Shown here: one piece after another, positions 23,171 to 23,949 of the stretch | Layout: every line of letters begins with the position of its first letter | Position numbering within the stretch: position 1 is the first letter of the stretch | Assembly: GCA_964448935.1 (NCBI GenBank) | Contig: CAYVBE010000045.1 | Coordinates: 1 to 23,949, forward strand | Reading direction: 5' to 3' | DNA length: 23,949 nucleotides | DNA from: CAYVBE01 sp964448935 | GTDB lineage: Bacteria; Planctomycetota; Brocadiia; SM23-32 | Made by a program: the position numbers and the translations under genes | Notes under the pieces: model-generated | Database searches by the model: none | Told to the model about the DNA's origin: nothing | Seen by the model: only the letters and a program-made list of their open reading frames with translations

Positions 23171-23894
23171 CTGGCCTCTCGCGCGAATCAGGAAGGGTTA
23201 TCGTCTTGCGGTTTCTCAGACTATCCCAGAGTTCTTGCGCTATCTCCGCGGCGTCTCCTGGAACATCGGAGATGAGCGAGGCGGCAAGGGGTATCGCTTC
23301 ATCGCGTATCAGGTCCTGCACTTTGCTGACCGCCGTGCGCTCCTGCCATTCCGTCCAGCCGCGGGCCCTCCGTTCCTGAGGTGCTAGCCGATCCTGCGAA
23401 CTCCGCATGGCCCGGAATATCTCCATCTCCTCCTGCATATCCCTTTGCTCGCACAACTGGTCCGCGATGGCGAGGGCCTTACGAAAGACCTCGAACATCT
23501 CACGTTCCTGAACCACCTGCTCCACCTCCTGATGGGTGGCCTTTCCCTTCACCAGGTCCTTTTCCGTCTTACGACGGACCAGGTCAATCGCGCGGTGCTT
23601 TATGCACGACTTCATCCAGCTTCTCAGACTCCTCTCCGCATCATAGGTACGGAAATAGTCGCTGTCGGGGGAGAGTATCTTCACGATCTCATCACCGACT
23701 ACGTGGCTGGCGTTGAGGGTGGCGTTCTCGTCCTCATAGCGCCGTAGTGCCCACTTGGCGGTCGTCTCCAAGACGGGCTGGTAGATCCCGACGAGATCGG
23801 CGACTCGTTCTCGACGCTCAGGACAGTCCGGTCCCTTCAAAATCTCGCGCAGGGTCCGGGACGTATACCAGGTATTGTGCCTGTCGCTTTTCAT
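23154..23894 (-). CDS. ECF-like RNA polymerase sigma factor, Planctomycete type
   Basis: A 246-aa protein. Residues 30-115 resemble sigma region 2 (LVGIYQPVLETTAKWAL, then FRTYDAERSLRSWMKSCIKH and RAIDLVRRK), the core-polymerase and -10-binding part in the form common in PVC ECF factors. Residues 155-235 correspond to the region-4 end. The helix-turn-helix is poorly conserved, and the tail ISDVPGDAAEIAQELWDSL fits the VxDPxDVxxEL tail of kinase-associated ECF factors. No anti-sigma factor is adjacent; the kinase gene starts inside the last codons, so phosphorylation may replace anti-sigma control. No strong Shine-Dalgarno precedes the ATG, and only 55 bp upstream are visible, so another start or a promoter could lie outside. 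Because region 4 is weak, a non-sigma adaptor is a minor alternative. Confidence 0.75.
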   Translation of the reverse strand: MKSDRHNTWYTSRTLREILKGPDCPERRERVADLVGIYQPVLETTAKWALRRYEDENATLNASHVVGDEIVKILSPDSDYFRTYDAERSLRSWMKSCIKHRAIDLVRRKTEKDLVKGKATHQEVEQVVQEREMFEVFRKALAIADQLCEQRDMQEEMEIFRAMRSSQDRLAPQERRARGWTEWQERTAVSKVQDLIRDEAIPLAASLISDVPGDAAEIAQELWDSLRNRKTITLPDSRERPDDAMA

Positions 23895-23949
23895 TCGTAA
23901 CCGTTCACGGATTTCGGCTCAAGCGGCCACGAGGGAGGGGGGAGGTTGA

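Noticed and set aside
1..23949. CRISPR array, tRNA or rRNA genes, insertion sequences, phage genes
   Set aside because: I looked for spaced direct repeats, tRNA-like cloverleaf segments with TTCGANNC, rRNA signatures and transposase or integrase motifs on both strands and saw none.

Overview
The window is GC-rich bacterial DNA, most likely a metagenome-assembled or draft genome of the PVC group (Planctomycetes, Lentisphaerae or Kiritimatiellae type). The basis is gene content, not a marker gene: three type-I sulfatases, three giant secreted beta-helix/LamG proteins, a DUF1080 protein, and an ECF-type sigma factor overlapping a membrane-bound Ser/Thr kinase. One 100-N scaffold gap is present, so the sequence is a draft.

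Region 1 (1-17676, all + strand) looks like a catabolic locus for a sulfated polysaccharide. In order it holds the end of a sulfatase, a complete sulfatase without signal peptide, a small unknown ORF, three tandem paralogous secreted proteins of about 1,090-1,120 aa (right-handed beta-helix followed by a LamG-like lectin domain), a GH63/trehalase-like glycosidase without signal peptide, a Tat-exported probable lipoprotein sulfatase, and an exported DUF1080 protein. Spacing is tight except for two breaks at 12147-12334 (hairpin-rich) and 15888-15984 (possible promoter). My inference is that the beta-helix proteins, the Tat sulfatase and the DUF1080 protein act outside the cytoplasm, while the other sulfatase and the GH63-like enzyme work on imported fragments. 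No transporter, SusC/SusD pair, regulator or sulfatase-maturing enzyme lies in the window.

Region 2 (17677-19305) is a low-density accessory patch. It has a 112-bp imperfect inverted-repeat element, the 5' part of a small membrane protein cut by the gap, a DUF6933-type gene, and a half copy of the same repeat. The contig ends at the gap share an identical 12-bp sequence, so the gap may be artificial or mark a tandem repeat.

Region 3 (19306-23894, all - strand) is a probable four-gene operon, read from right to left: ECF-like sigma factor, Ser/Thr kinase with one membrane helix and an extracytoplasmic C-terminal domain (17-bp overlap with the sigma gene), a membrane-anchored TPR-like protein, and an exported protein of unknown function with a His/Asp cluster and Gly/Ala-rich hydrophobic segments. 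It looks like a phospho-signalling module with unknown output and is the best candidate here for an undescribed system.
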